A DNA stretch of 64,000 nucleotides. Source: Planctomycetota bacterium (GTDB taxonomy: Bacteria; Planctomycetota; Planctomycetia; Pirellulales; Lacipirellulaceae). Position numbers and translations under genes: made by a program. This document shows positions 1 to 8,561 of this stretch, piece by piece; position 1 is the first letter of the stretch; each line of letters opens with the position of its first letter. The notes under the pieces were generated by a model. That model worked only from the letters and a program-made list of their open reading frames with translations. It had not been told where the DNA came from and ran no database searches. The stretch spans positions 1-64,000 of the forward strand of contig JAJRSE010000059.1 of NCBI GenBank assembly GCA_024278955.1, written 5' to 3'.

Positions 1-85
1 GCCGAATGCGTGGTACAACAAACGTGTGGACATGCTGATACCTTCCTGGAAGAAGTCGTTCAATCACTTCTTACTGGAACAGCAT

Positions 86-128
86 GTCCACCTTTTTGTA
101 AGCCATGTACGCTTTAGTCGGATGAACC
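86..128. repeat. 43-bp dispersed repeat (gtccacctttttgtaagccatgtacgctttagtcggatgaacc)
   Basis: See 40782-40824. Confidence 0.95.
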
Positions 129-266
129 AAATATATCAGCATCCTGAGTCGTGTCGGGGTAGCCTAGCAAGATTGCCCCGGACTTACCGATAAACAAGTA
201 CCGCACCTCGTGGGTGACAAACGTGTCACGAATCTCTTCGGCTTGCCGATATTCAAACGCGCCCAT
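114..266 (-). pseudogene. Truncated nucleotidyltransferase-like protein (N-terminal ~45 aa only)
   Basis: Minus-strand translation MGAFEYRQAEEIRDTFVTHEVRYLFIGKSGAILLGYPDTTQDADIFGSSD*; the IGKSGAILLGYPDTTQDADI pattern resembles the start of MNT/AbiEii-like nucleotidyltransferases; reading stops where a dispersed 43-bp repeat begins. Confidence 0.5.
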
Positions 267-471
267 AACCTAGCCAATCTGGTAGATTCTCTTCACACCA
301 CTGGCGATAGTCGGCCATCGACTCGAACGAACGGTATTCGCAGTCATCCATCACAGGTTTGTAGGTGCGTATAAAGCTATAGCGAAAACGCTGCTTCAAA
401 GATCGCTTGCTCGCGGCTACGAACTCAGCCAACCACTCGCGAGGGATTTCGGCAGATGAATTTGAAACCAT
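253..471 (-). CDS. Small conserved hypothetical protein (72 aa), overlaps the start of the nucleotidyltransferase-like ORF
   Basis: ORF MVSNSSAEIPREWLAEFVAAS...YRQWCEENLPDWLGYGRV; its stop overlaps the ATG of the downstream ORF (coupled arrangement). Confidence 0.55.
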   Translation of the reverse strand: MVSNSSAEIPREWLAEFVAASKRSLKQRFRYSFIRTYKPVMDDCEYRSFESMADYRQWCEENLPDWLGYGRV

Positions 472-528
472 GGTTACTCCAACAGTCAGGAACGGCTACT
501 TAGCTATTGTATCTGCTGGCATGTGGTC

Positions 529-617
529 CGCCAACGGATCCCGCGGCGCGTCGTATGCCCCGAAATCATTAAAAAAGAGCCGCTTCGCAAAACGGTAGGC
601 CCAGCTTTTTTCGGGGA
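529..617. repeat. 89-bp direct repeat, copy A (duplicate of the radical SAM gene 3' end)
   Basis: 85/89 identical by eye to 1256-1344; reads EKSWAYRFAKRLFFNDFGAYDAPRDPLA on the minus strand. Confidence 0.95.
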
Positions 618-618
618 A

Positions 619-834
619 TCAGCTCGAAACCGGAGTCAGCGTGAAAACGGGTCCAAATCCGAGTGCCGTCTTGATGTCTCCCTGCCGAAGCGACTCTCTG
701 ACCTTATCTAGCTTGTAGGCCTCATCAAGCGAAAGGCTTGGAGACCAGCCATCATCCGTTTCCATGAAAACGACTTCGACCTCGGCTACGTATTTGCCCT
801 CTTGGATCAACTTAGTGCGAGTACGTTCTTTCAT
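619..834 (-). CDS. Small antitoxin-like protein (HicB-like/unknown), partner of DUF4258 protein
   Basis: MKERTRTKLIQEGKYVAEVEVVFMETDDGWSPSLSLDEAYKLDKVRESL...; ATG overlaps the upstream stop by 4 bp (ATGA). Confidence 0.65.
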   Translation of the reverse strand: MKERTRTKLIQEGKYVAEVEVVFMETDDGWSPSLSLDEAYKLDKVRESLRQGDIKTALGFGPVFTLTPVSS

Positions 835-1154
835 GTTTTTCTCCTCAGGAAATCTTCTTCCCATCTTTCTGGATCGGGCCGATAAGCGGTTACAAGAACA
901 GCCGGGGCCGCAAGTCCTCTGGGGATCCCCCAGACAGCGTGCAAAGGAAGTCCCTGGGCATCTTTTTGGAGTGCTAAAACGCAAGGGCCCTTCGGATAGT
1001 TGGGATAATCCTCTACAAGTATTGCTTCAGTTACTCCTTCGACAAGTTCACGAGCAAATATCCCATCGGCGGCGAGTTCGTCATATCCATGTTCGGATAT
1101 ACGGACGCTGCCTTTTTGAACAAGATGCCGTACAGATTCAAAGGTGTTGTCCAA
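831..1154 (-). CDS. DUF4258-domain toxin-like protein
   Basis: RISEHGYDELAADGIFARELVEGVTEAILVEDYPNYPKGPCVLALQ...VTAYRPDPERWEEDF pattern typical of DUF4258. Confidence 0.7.
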   Translation of the reverse strand: MDNTFESVRHLVQKGSVRISEHGYDELAADGIFARELVEGVTEAILVEDYPNYPKGPCVLALQKDAQGLPLHAVWGIPRGLAAPAVLVTAYRPDPERWEEDFLRRKT

Positions 1155-1252
1155 TCGATCCTCCCGGAATTCTCTTTATTCCCATTCTACCTTACCTTTC
1201 ACTGGCTACCAACTAAGTGTGAGAAAAGACTAACCCATGGGTTGGTTCATGC

Positions 1253-2467
1253 TCACGCCAACGGATCCCGCGGCGCGTCGTATGCCCCGAAATCATTAAA
1301 AAAGTGCCGCTTGGCGAAGCGGTAGGCCCAGCTTTTTTCGGGGATTTCCTTGGCTCTGTTGTATTGAGAAGTCCGTGGGGTCATTGCGAGTAGCTCGGCT
1401 GCGGCCGTCTTGCGGGCGGTCGTATCTTTTGCGCCGTGCAAGACGGTCAGTTCGTGAAGCAAGTCGGGGCGTTCGAGCACAATACAGCCGCGGGTGTGTG
1501 TGGCAGCCAGGTTGCGAAAGTCGGTGAGGAACTGCGAGTTATTAAAAGTGTCGGCAAGTGGCCGGTCGTCGTAGATCGATTCTTTGGCGAACTGTACGAT
1601 CGGGCATGGCTCGATGTCGCCCCAGGGCGAAATGTGGTGTGTAAACCCTGTTGCGGCTGGACAAAGGGCCTGGCCCTCGGCATCGTAGTAGGCGTCGATT
1701 ATTGCGATTGGCTTCTTCACTCGCATGTCGACCACAAACTGCCGGATGCGTAGTTGCTCTTCGGGCGAGAGAGCCAGTTCGGGCGAGGCCTCAGGGCCCA
1801 TCGGGCGGTACGTGTGATACCACATGTAGAGCACGCCCAGTTCGATCAGTCGATCTGCCCATGTTTCGTTGACTAAGTCGTCGAGGTTGGTTTTGCATAC
1901 GCTTGTGCAGACGCCGGTCACGATATTGTGTTTTGTGCAGTTGCGAATACCTTCCATGGTCTTGTTAAGAACGGCTTCGCCGCCACGGCGCTCGTCGCTA
2001 ACGATTTCCGAACCTTCAACGCTAATCAGCGGCGTGACGTTGCCACATTTGCGTAGCTCGGCTGCGACTTCGTCGGTAATGAAGTGGCCGTTAGTGAAAA
2101 CTTGAAAGTAGCAGTTGGGGTGCCGGCGAAAGATTTCCAAAATGTCGGCGTGCATAAACGGCTCGCCGCCGACGATGCCGAAGAAGTAGTTTCCTTGTTC
2201 GTTCGATTCGCGAATGAGGCGCGAAATCGCATCGATCTCAATTTTTTCCTGCTTCGCCGCCACATCAACCCAGCAGCCTTGGCACCGCAGATTGCAACTG
2301 TTGATAATCGAGATATAGATAAACGGCGGAAAGAAATCGCCACGAGCTAGCCTGCGTTTATGTTTTTGGATCGCAATCGCGCCCTTGAAAGCAAAATTCC
2401 AAGTCAGCTTCCAGAGCAGCCGCAAGTCGGTTTCGGTAAGCAGACGTTTAGCGTAGCGAAGGTACAT
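1253..2467 (-). CDS. Radical SAM protein with C-terminal extension
   Basis: CNLRCQGCW radical SAM CxxxCxxC motif, GGEPFMH, C-terminal GDIEPCPIVQFA. Confidence 0.85.
   Translation of the reverse strand: MYLRYAKRLLTETDLRLLWKLTWNFAFKGAIAIQKHKRRLARGDFFPPFIYISIINSCNLRCQGCWVDVAAKQEKIEIDAISRLIRESNEQGNYFFGIVGGEPFMHADILEIFRRHPNCYFQVFTNGHFITDEVAAELRKCGNVTPLISVEGSEIVSDERRGGEAVLNKTMEGIRNCTKHNIVTGVCTSVCKTNLDDLVNETWADRLIELGVLYMWYHTYRPMGPEASPELALSPEEQLRIRQFVVDMRVKKPIAIIDAYYDAEGQALCPAATGFTHHISPWGDIEPCPIVQFAKESIYDDRPLADTFNNSQFLTDFRNLAATHTRGCIVLERPDLLHELTVLHGAKDTTARKTAAAELLAMTPRTSQYNRAKEIPEKSWAYRFAKRHFFNDFGAYDAPRDPLA
1256..1344. repeat. 89-bp direct repeat, copy B (inside the intact radical SAM gene)
   Basis: See copy A at 529-617. 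Confidence 0.95.
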
Positions 2468-2734
2468 GGGAATTCAGATTGCGGGATGCGGATTTCGGAA
2501 TATCGAGAAAAACAGGTCGTTATCGCCGTCTGGCACGACGAACTTAATGGGACATTGGTCTCCACTTTTCTGCAGTGAAGGGTCCAACGTACCACTAAAA
2601 CAGCCGCTATTACCAGGGTGAGGGCTTTTTGGGCCAAATCGCCCGCTCGACAGTCTCTTCTTCTCTGTTTAGAATTGCAGGATTGCCGGTGATCGCGTCG
2701 GCAGTCCTGCCAACCCCGGAGCCAATCGGCTCAT

Positions 2735-4642
2735 ATGACACTCCATGTGGACCGTGACCGGCTTGCTGCCGCTCACCAAACCGCTCGCGCTGATTTGCTT
2801 GCTCAGCGAAGTTCGTCTGGCCATTGGGTTGGCGAACTCTGTAGCTCACCGTTGTCGACGGCTACCGCTATTAGTGCGCTGGTGCTTGCCGAGAAAGGCG
2901 ACTCCTGTTGCCGATTGCCCGCCTTCAAACCGGGCGAAGAACCTTCGCATGTCGAAGAAATTTACCAAGGAGATCTGAGCGAGTTAATCGTTCACTCGCT
3001 CCACTGGTTGGCCGAGCAACAAAACGAGGATGGCGGCTGGGGCGATAGCGATCGGAGCCGGTCGAATATCGCTACCACCATGCTCGTGCAAGCGGCGTTC
3101 CATTTGACGGGCGTCCCGGCCAAGTTTGACGGTCTCTTGGAACGTTCCGACGAGTACGTGAAAAGCCAAGGGGGAATTGCCGGGCTAAAGCAGCGTTTTG
3201 GGAATGACAAAACATTTGCTGTTCCTATTTTGGCAAACTGCGCTTTGGCCGACATGATTCCGTGGCGCAAAGTCGCGGCCCTGCCCTTCGAGTTGGCGTG
3301 TTTTCCACAGCGTTGGTATTCGCGTCTTAACATGCAGGTGGTGAGCTATGCAATTCCGGCTCTCGTCGCAATAGGTCAGGCGCGAGACTTTCATGCACCT
3401 TCTCGAAATCCGTTGGTCCGTTGGTTACGCCACTGGGCAAAGAAACGTAGCTTGGCTGTGCTCGAAGAAATCCAACCTGCTAGCGGCGGCTATTTAGAGG
3501 CGACGCCGCTCACAAGTTTTGTGGTGATGAGCCTCGCAAGTATGGGGATGACCGATCATCCTGTGGTGCGTCGTGGAGTTGAATTTCTTTTGGCTTCGGT
3601 CCGAGCCGACGGAAGCTGGCCCATCGATACGAATTTGGCGACCTGGAACACTTCGCAAGCCATCCATGCTTTGGCTGAGGAAAAAGCGGATATCGACCCG
3701 GCCTTGGAATGGTTGTTGTCGTGTCAACAAACTCGTCGGCACCCGTATACGGGTTCGCCGCCTGGCGGCTGGGGCTGGACCGATTTGTCGGGCAGTGTTC
3801 CCGACACTGACGACACCTCGGCAGCTCTGCTGGCACTGGCAGACTTTTCTGTCGAGGGAACTACGTCTCGGGATGCCAAGATCAAGCAAGCTGCGCTTGC
3901 GGGAGTCCACTGGTTGCTTGAATTGCAAAATGCTGGGGGTGGGTGGCCTACTTTTTGCCGCGGCTGGGGGAAGTTGCCCTTCGATCGCAGCTCTCAGGAC
4001 ATGACAGCTCATGCCTTGCGAGCATTGCATGTATGGCGTTCCCGGCTTCAACTCGAAACGGCCAATCCCACGTTTGCGCGGCGCATCGGATTGGCGATTC
4101 ACCAAGGGCTCGATTATCTCAAGAAGCAACAAACGGCTGAGGGATATTGGACCCCACTATGGTTTGGCAACGAAAATCATCCCAACGAACAGAACCCGGT
4201 GTACGGCACAGCCAAAGTGCTGTTGATGTTTGAGGAACTGGGCTTAGCCCATGCCGAAGCAGCCCAGCGAGGGGCACGTTGGCTCGCGGGAGTGCAGTTT
4301 GCCTCAGGGGGCTGGGGGGCAACTCTGAACGCCGGCCATGAGGTCAAACCGGGAGAACTCGAGGCTCGCGAAAGCGTGGAGGAAACAGCCCTTGCCGTGG
4401 AATCGCTGATTGCTTTTGCGGCCGAGGATCGTCAAATTGCTTTGAGCGTTGAGCAGGGGATTTCCTGGCTGATCGAAGCGGTTGAGAAAAACCGCCACCA
4501 GCAGCCCGCGGCCATCGGTTTTTACTTCGCAAAATTATGGTACTATGAGCGGCTGTACCCCCAGATTTTTGCGACCCGGGCCTTGGCTCGTGCGTGCCAA
4601 GTAGCTTGCGTCAAGCCGGTTCCGCTTGGTGCCGCCCTTTGA
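2735..4642 (+). CDS. Squalene-hopene-cyclase-like class II terpene cyclase
   Basis: DTDD (DxDD) motif at about 3803-3814 (VPDTDDTSAAL) and multiple QW-type repeats (QNEDGGWGD, QNAGGGWPTF, QQTAEGYWTPLW, VQFASGGWG). Confidence 0.85.
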   Translation: MTLHVDRDRLAAAHQTARADLLAQRSSSGHWVGELCSSPLSTATAISALVLAEKGDSCCRLPAFKPGEEPSHVEEIYQGDLSELIVHSLHWLAEQQNEDGGWGDSDRSRSNIATTMLVQAAFHLTGVPAKFDGLLERSDEYVKSQGGIAGLKQRFGNDKTFAVPILANCALADMIPWRKVAALPFELACFPQRWYSRLNMQVVSYAIPALVAIGQARDFHAPSRNPLVRWLRHWAKKRSLAVLEEIQPASGGYLEATPLTSFVVMSLASMGMTDHPVVRRGVEFLLASVRADGSWPIDTNLATWNTSQAIHALAEEKADIDPALEWLLSCQQTRRHPYTGSPPGGWGWTDLSGSVPDTDDTSAALLALADFSVEGTTSRDAKIKQAALAGVHWLLELQNAGGGWPTFCRGWGKLPFDRSSQDMTAHALRALHVWRSRLQLETANPTFARRIGLAIHQGLDYLKKQQTAEGYWTPLWFGNENHPNEQNPVYGTAKVLLMFEELGLAHAEAAQRGARWLAGVQFASGGWGATLNAGHEVKPGELEARESVEETALAVESLIAFAAEDRQIALSVEQGISWLIEAVEKNRHQQPAAIGFYFAKLWYYERLYPQIFATRALARACQVACVKPVPLGAAL

Positions 4643-4779
4643 ACGGTACTGTAGCCGCTTCTCGGGTTGGTCGAGATGACAACGACTGAACAAACCCCCT
4701 TGGCGATTGCCCGTCCCAAGGCGTAGCTCGATAAACAGGCAATTCAACCGACGAGTCCGACATCCGATAGGAGGCAGCC

Positions 4780-6663
4780 ATGTCGAGCGTACCGACCGAT
4801 TCCTTGACCGACATCCAAGCTTCCAATCGCGATCTGGCTACGACTAACGGGGCAGTTGCCGGGACAGCCTCTTCCCCAAAGGCGTCCCACAAAAAGGGAC
4901 GTCGTCGCACTGGCCACCTCAAAGACGTGCCCGAGAGTCGCGAGTTGCGGGAGAAAATTCGCGACTATTGTCGAACCCTTGCTTCGCGTCTAGATCGCAG
5001 CTCCGCTCTGTCGAAGGATGAGCTGGAAACCGTTTCTCGCAGAGCACTCGAAGAGCTTCAGCAACCTGAAGCCTACCTCGGCTGGACGATGGTGGTGCTT
5101 TCGTCGGAATACTGGCGTGAGCAAGTGTCTACAATACCACCAGAACGTCGGCTGCTGTTGCTTCCGCACTGCCTGAAACATGCCGAGGGATGTCCTGCTG
5201 ATTATGATCAGTTTGGCCTCGATTGTAAAAAATGTGGAGCGTGCAGCATCGCCGACTTTCGAGAACAAGCTGAAAAGCTTGGCTACAAGGTATTGGTGGC
5301 TGAGGGTTCGCCCATTGTCTTGAAAATTATTATTAGCGGCTATGTCGACGCAGTTGTTGGCGTTGCTTGTTTGAACGTACTTGAAAAGTCAATCGACAAG
5401 GTGCTGCTGGCCGGCATCCCCTGCATGGCGGTGCCGTTGCTGTCGAGCGATTGCCGGAACACTTCGGTAGACGAAGATTGGGTTTACGAGATGATACACG
5501 TTCGCGAGGAAGCTGATTCTGCTCGCACTCCTTCCTACTTGCATTTGTTGCGCTCTGCGAAAAACCTGTTTGAGCCTTCGGAACTCGAGCGGCTGGTTCC
5601 GAAAATACGCAAAAAAACGCAACGATCGAAATTAGCAAGCGACTCTGGATCGCCGTTTGCCGATCCGATTGGAGCGACCGAGTCGTTAGCACACGAATTT
5701 CTTGCCAAGGGCGGTAAGTACGCGCGGCCTTTCATTACCCTTGCGGCTTACGACGCCATGACCGGCGCCAACGGCGTCTCGTCCGGGGGCGAGCAGTATT
5801 TGGCCAAGATTCCCGACGCGGTCCGACGAGTTGCGCTTTCGATCGAGACATTTCACAAAGCCTCGCTCGTACACGACGATATCGAGGACGACGACGATTT
5901 TCGCTATGGCGAACCAACCCTGCATCGGACCTACGGGGTTCCGACCGCGGTGAACGTGGGCGACTATATGATCGGCATGGGCTATCGGCTCGTAAGCCGA
6001 GACGCGGCAAGTCTGGGTACCGAGGCCGCCAACGAGGTTCTCGACCGACTTGCAGACGCCCACCTCCGGCTCAGCGAAGGGCAAGGCGCGGAATTGCTGT
6101 GGCGAGATGCAAGCGACAAACAGTTGGCTCCGATCGATGCGCTGAAAATCTACGCCTTGAAAACAGCGCCCGCCTTCGAGGCCGCTTTGCTCTGCGGGAT
6201 GCGTTGTGCAGGGCCTCTCGGCGAACGAGAAACACCGCTCAAACTATTTGCAAAACACTTGGGCATTGCGTTCCAGATACTCAACGACCTCAAAGACTGG
6301 CAGGGCGACCAAGACAATAAGCTCTCGGCAGGCTTAGATACCCTGGGTGGACGCCCTACCGTGCTATGGGCCTTGGCGATTGAGGGTCTCGAAGGTGAAA
6401 AGCGTGAGGAGCTTTGCCGGTTGACCGATTCTGGTGAAGAGCCTTCCGTAATCCTCGCACAAGCCAAGCAGCTTTATCAAACCGCCGGCGTCTTTGAAAA
6501 AGCAAATTTATTGGTCGACAAATACCAAGAACGAGCCGAGCGAATCGCCGATGAGATCGACCCCGAGAGTCTTCGCCGGCTGCTCTACTATTTGGTCGAC
6601 ACGGTCCTCGATCGCCCTACCGTTATAGAATCGCAATTGCTCACGCCAACGTTGCCCGTCTGA
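4780..6663 (+). CDS. DUF116 domain fused to polyprenyl (isoprenoid) diphosphate synthase
   Basis: N-terminal half LLPHCLKHAEGCPADYDQFGLDCKKCGACSIADF...GVACLNVLEKSIDKVLLAGIP (DUF116-like); C-terminal half SLVHDDIEDDDDFRYGEPTLHRTYG...LNDLKDWQGD (polyprenyl synthase aspartate-rich motifs). Confidence 0.85.
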   Translation: MSSVPTDSLTDIQASNRDLATTNGAVAGTASSPKASHKKGRRRTGHLKDVPESRELREKIRDYCRTLASRLDRSSALSKDELETVSRRALEELQQPEAYLGWTMVVLSSEYWREQVSTIPPERRLLLLPHCLKHAEGCPADYDQFGLDCKKCGACSIADFREQAEKLGYKVLVAEGSPIVLKIIISGYVDAVVGVACLNVLEKSIDKVLLAGIPCMAVPLLSSDCRNTSVDEDWVYEMIHVREEADSARTPSYLHLLRSAKNLFEPSELERLVPKIRKKTQRSKLASDSGSPFADPIGATESLAHEFLAKGGKYARPFITLAAYDAMTGANGVSSGGEQYLAKIPDAVRRVALSIETFHKASLVHDDIEDDDDFRYGEPTLHRTYGVPTAVNVGDYMIGMGYRLVSRDAASLGTEAANEVLDRLADAHLRLSEGQGAELLWRDASDKQLAPIDALKIYALKTAPAFEAALLCGMRCAGPLGERETPLKLFAKHLGIAFQILNDLKDWQGDQDNKLSAGLDTLGGRPTVLWALAIEGLEGEKREELCRLTDSGEEPSVILAQAKQLYQTAGVFEKANLLVDKYQERAERIADEIDPESLRRLLYYLVDTVLDRPTVIESQLLTPTLPV

Positions 6664-6708
6664 TCCTAGCAAAGCCATGTTCCTCTAGTAGCGACTCCGG
6701 TTTCTCTT

Positions 6709-7233
6709 GTGTCCCATTTGATTGATTCGCTGACTGATCTGTTTTATTCTTCGCCAAGCGAGTTAGGCGAGTTTACGCCTGTGAAGGCGAATGAGTTGCC
6801 TCAGCAGTTCCAGTCGCTATTGGCCCACCACGACCACATGACGGTCACGCTTGAGGCTTGGCATAACAGTTTGGTTGACGTTCGCGTTTTGAAGGAGCAT
6901 CGCGAAGGAGATTCGTACGCGCGCAAGATTCTGCTGACGCTCCAACGCGATGGTTCGCCGGTACAGTTAGGCATCATGCGTATCGACTTGTCTAGCCTGC
7001 CCGAAATCGTGCAGATGGAAATCGAGTCGCAAGCATTGCCGCTCGGGCGTATCATGATTCGGCATCATCTCTTGCGAGAGGTCGAATTGTGCCAGCTCTG
7101 GCAAATTACCCCCGGCCCCGATCTGCGGTCACTTTTGCACCTCAAAGACGAATCGCCCAGCTACGGCCGCACGGCGCGTATCCTCGTCAACGGTCAACCA
7201 ATCGTTGAGTTACTAGAAATCGTACAACCCTAA
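6709..7233 (+). CDS. Chorismate pyruvate-lyase (UbiC/DUF98)-like protein
   Basis: LGRIMIRHHLLREVELCQLWQI...YGRTARILVNGQPIVELLEIV resembles chorismate lyase-like fold motifs. Confidence 0.65.
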   Translation: MSHLIDSLTDLFYSSPSELGEFTPVKANELPQQFQSLLAHHDHMTVTLEAWHNSLVDVRVLKEHREGDSYARKILLTLQRDGSPVQLGIMRIDLSSLPEIVQMEIESQALPLGRIMIRHHLLREVELCQLWQITPGPDLRSLLHLKDESPSYGRTARILVNGQPIVELLEIVQP

Positions 7234-7242
7234 GGTATGTAG

Positions 7243-7302
7243 GATGTGAGATGTTTGATTGTTGATGTGCGAAATAACATCAACAATCAAATATCTCACA
7301 TC
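7243..7302. repeat. 26-bp inverted repeat with 8-nt loop (stem-loop)
   Basis: gatgtgagatgtttgattgttgatgt / gcgaaata / acatcaacaatcaaatatctcacatc, 25/26 paired. Confidence 0.95.
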
Positions 7303-7319
7303 AAACATTCAAAAATGTC

Positions 7320-8561
7320 GTGAGCGAAATTGAATCACAATACGACTGCATCGTAATGGGCGGAGGTCCCGCAGGATCGACTGTTGCAACCCTAGTTGCT
7401 CGCGCAGGCATAAAGACGCTGCTTGTCGAGCGAGAGAAGTTGCCCCGCCCGTCGGTTGGCGAATCGCTGATGCCTGAAACTTATTGGATATTTCAGCGAT
7501 TGGGCGTCCTCGACAAGCTCAAGGCAAGCTCCTATTCACAAAAAGTCGGGGTCCAGTTCGTTAACCGTACCGGCAAAGAATCGGCTCCGTTTTTCTTTAG
7601 CAGCCACGACTCTCGGGAATGCAGCCAAACGTGGCATGTCGAACGCGGCCCATTCGACAAAATGCTTTGGGACAACGCTGCAACCGCTAGCGCCGCTTGC
7701 CACGACACAACCCGAGTGCTTGACGTGCTATTCCAAGGCGACCAGGCCAAGGGAGTTCGACTTCAGCCGGCCACAGGCCCCGCGATCGAGGTTGCCGCCA
7801 CCGTAGTCGTCGACGCCACCGGAAGGCAAGCCATCCTGGGTTCTAAGCTCGGTCTGCGCCGAGTCGATCCTGAGCTGCGAAAGGCCGCCATCTGGGGCCA
7901 CTTCCGCGGAGGGCATCGCGACGAACAGGGAGGTGGTGTAAAAACGGTGATCTTACAGACTCGCGAAAATCGAAGCTGGTTTTGGTACATTCCGCAAGCC
8001 AACGATCTGGTGAGTGTCGGAGTCGTAGGCGACGCTGATTATTTGCTCAAAGGCCGCGGCAAACCTGACGACGTTTTTCAGGAAGAGCTGAAGAAGTGCG
8101 AGCGGCTAGCCAAGTGGCTTGCCGGCGCCGAATCGGCAGACCCGTTGCGCGTTGACAAAGAATTTTCCTATTCAACCGAACGTGCCGCCGGAGATGGCTG
8201 GCTGCTAGTCGGCGACGCTTGGGGATTTATCGACCCCGTCTACTCCTCGGGCGTCTATTTTGCTTTGAAGTCCGCCGAGTTGGCTGCAGACAGCATCATC
8301 GAGGGCTTACCGAAAGGCGACGTTTCGGCAAAAGCCCTTGGACGCTGGCTCCCCGAATTTACTCAACGTGCTGGACTTCTACGCAAGCTGGTCAACGCAT
8401 TTTACTCTGGAGATTTTCGCGTAGGGCAGTTTATTGCCGAATATCCACAGCATCGCAAAGAACTTGTGGACTTGCTTATTGGCCGAATTTTCGAGGGGAG
8501 CAAGGGGCAGATTTTTGAGGATTTGGAGCCATGGCTCGCAGCAAGAAAAGAAATCCTCTGA
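7320..8561 (+). CDS. FAD-dependent oxidoreductase, geranylgeranyl reductase/flavin halogenase family
   Basis: GGGPAGSTVATLVA FAD fold, PRPSVGESLMP, WFWYIP (WxWxIP) motif at 7977-7994, GDAWGFIDPVYSSGVYFAL. Confidence 0.8.
   Translation: MSEIESQYDCIVMGGGPAGSTVATLVARAGIKTLLVEREKLPRPSVGESLMPETYWIFQRLGVLDKLKASSYSQKVGVQFVNRTGKESAPFFFSSHDSRECSQTWHVERGPFDKMLWDNAATASAACHDTTRVLDVLFQGDQAKGVRLQPATGPAIEVAATVVVDATGRQAILGSKLGLRRVDPELRKAAIWGHFRGGHRDEQGGGVKTVILQTRENRSWFWYIPQANDLVSVGVVGDADYLLKGRGKPDDVFQEELKKCERLAKWLAGAESADPLRVDKEFSYSTERAAGDGWLLVGDAWGFIDPVYSSGVYFALKSAELAADSIIEGLPKGDVSAKALGRWLPEFTQRAGLLRKLVNAFYSGDFRVGQFIAEYPQHRKELVDLLIGRIFEGSKGQIFEDLEPWLAARKEIL

Noticed and set aside
1253-2467. Calling the radical SAM gene hpnH because of the adjacent SHC-like cyclase
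   Set aside because: Motif context (SIINSCNLRCQGCWVDV, extra C-terminal Cys) does not match my recollection of HpnH; kept as generic radical SAM.
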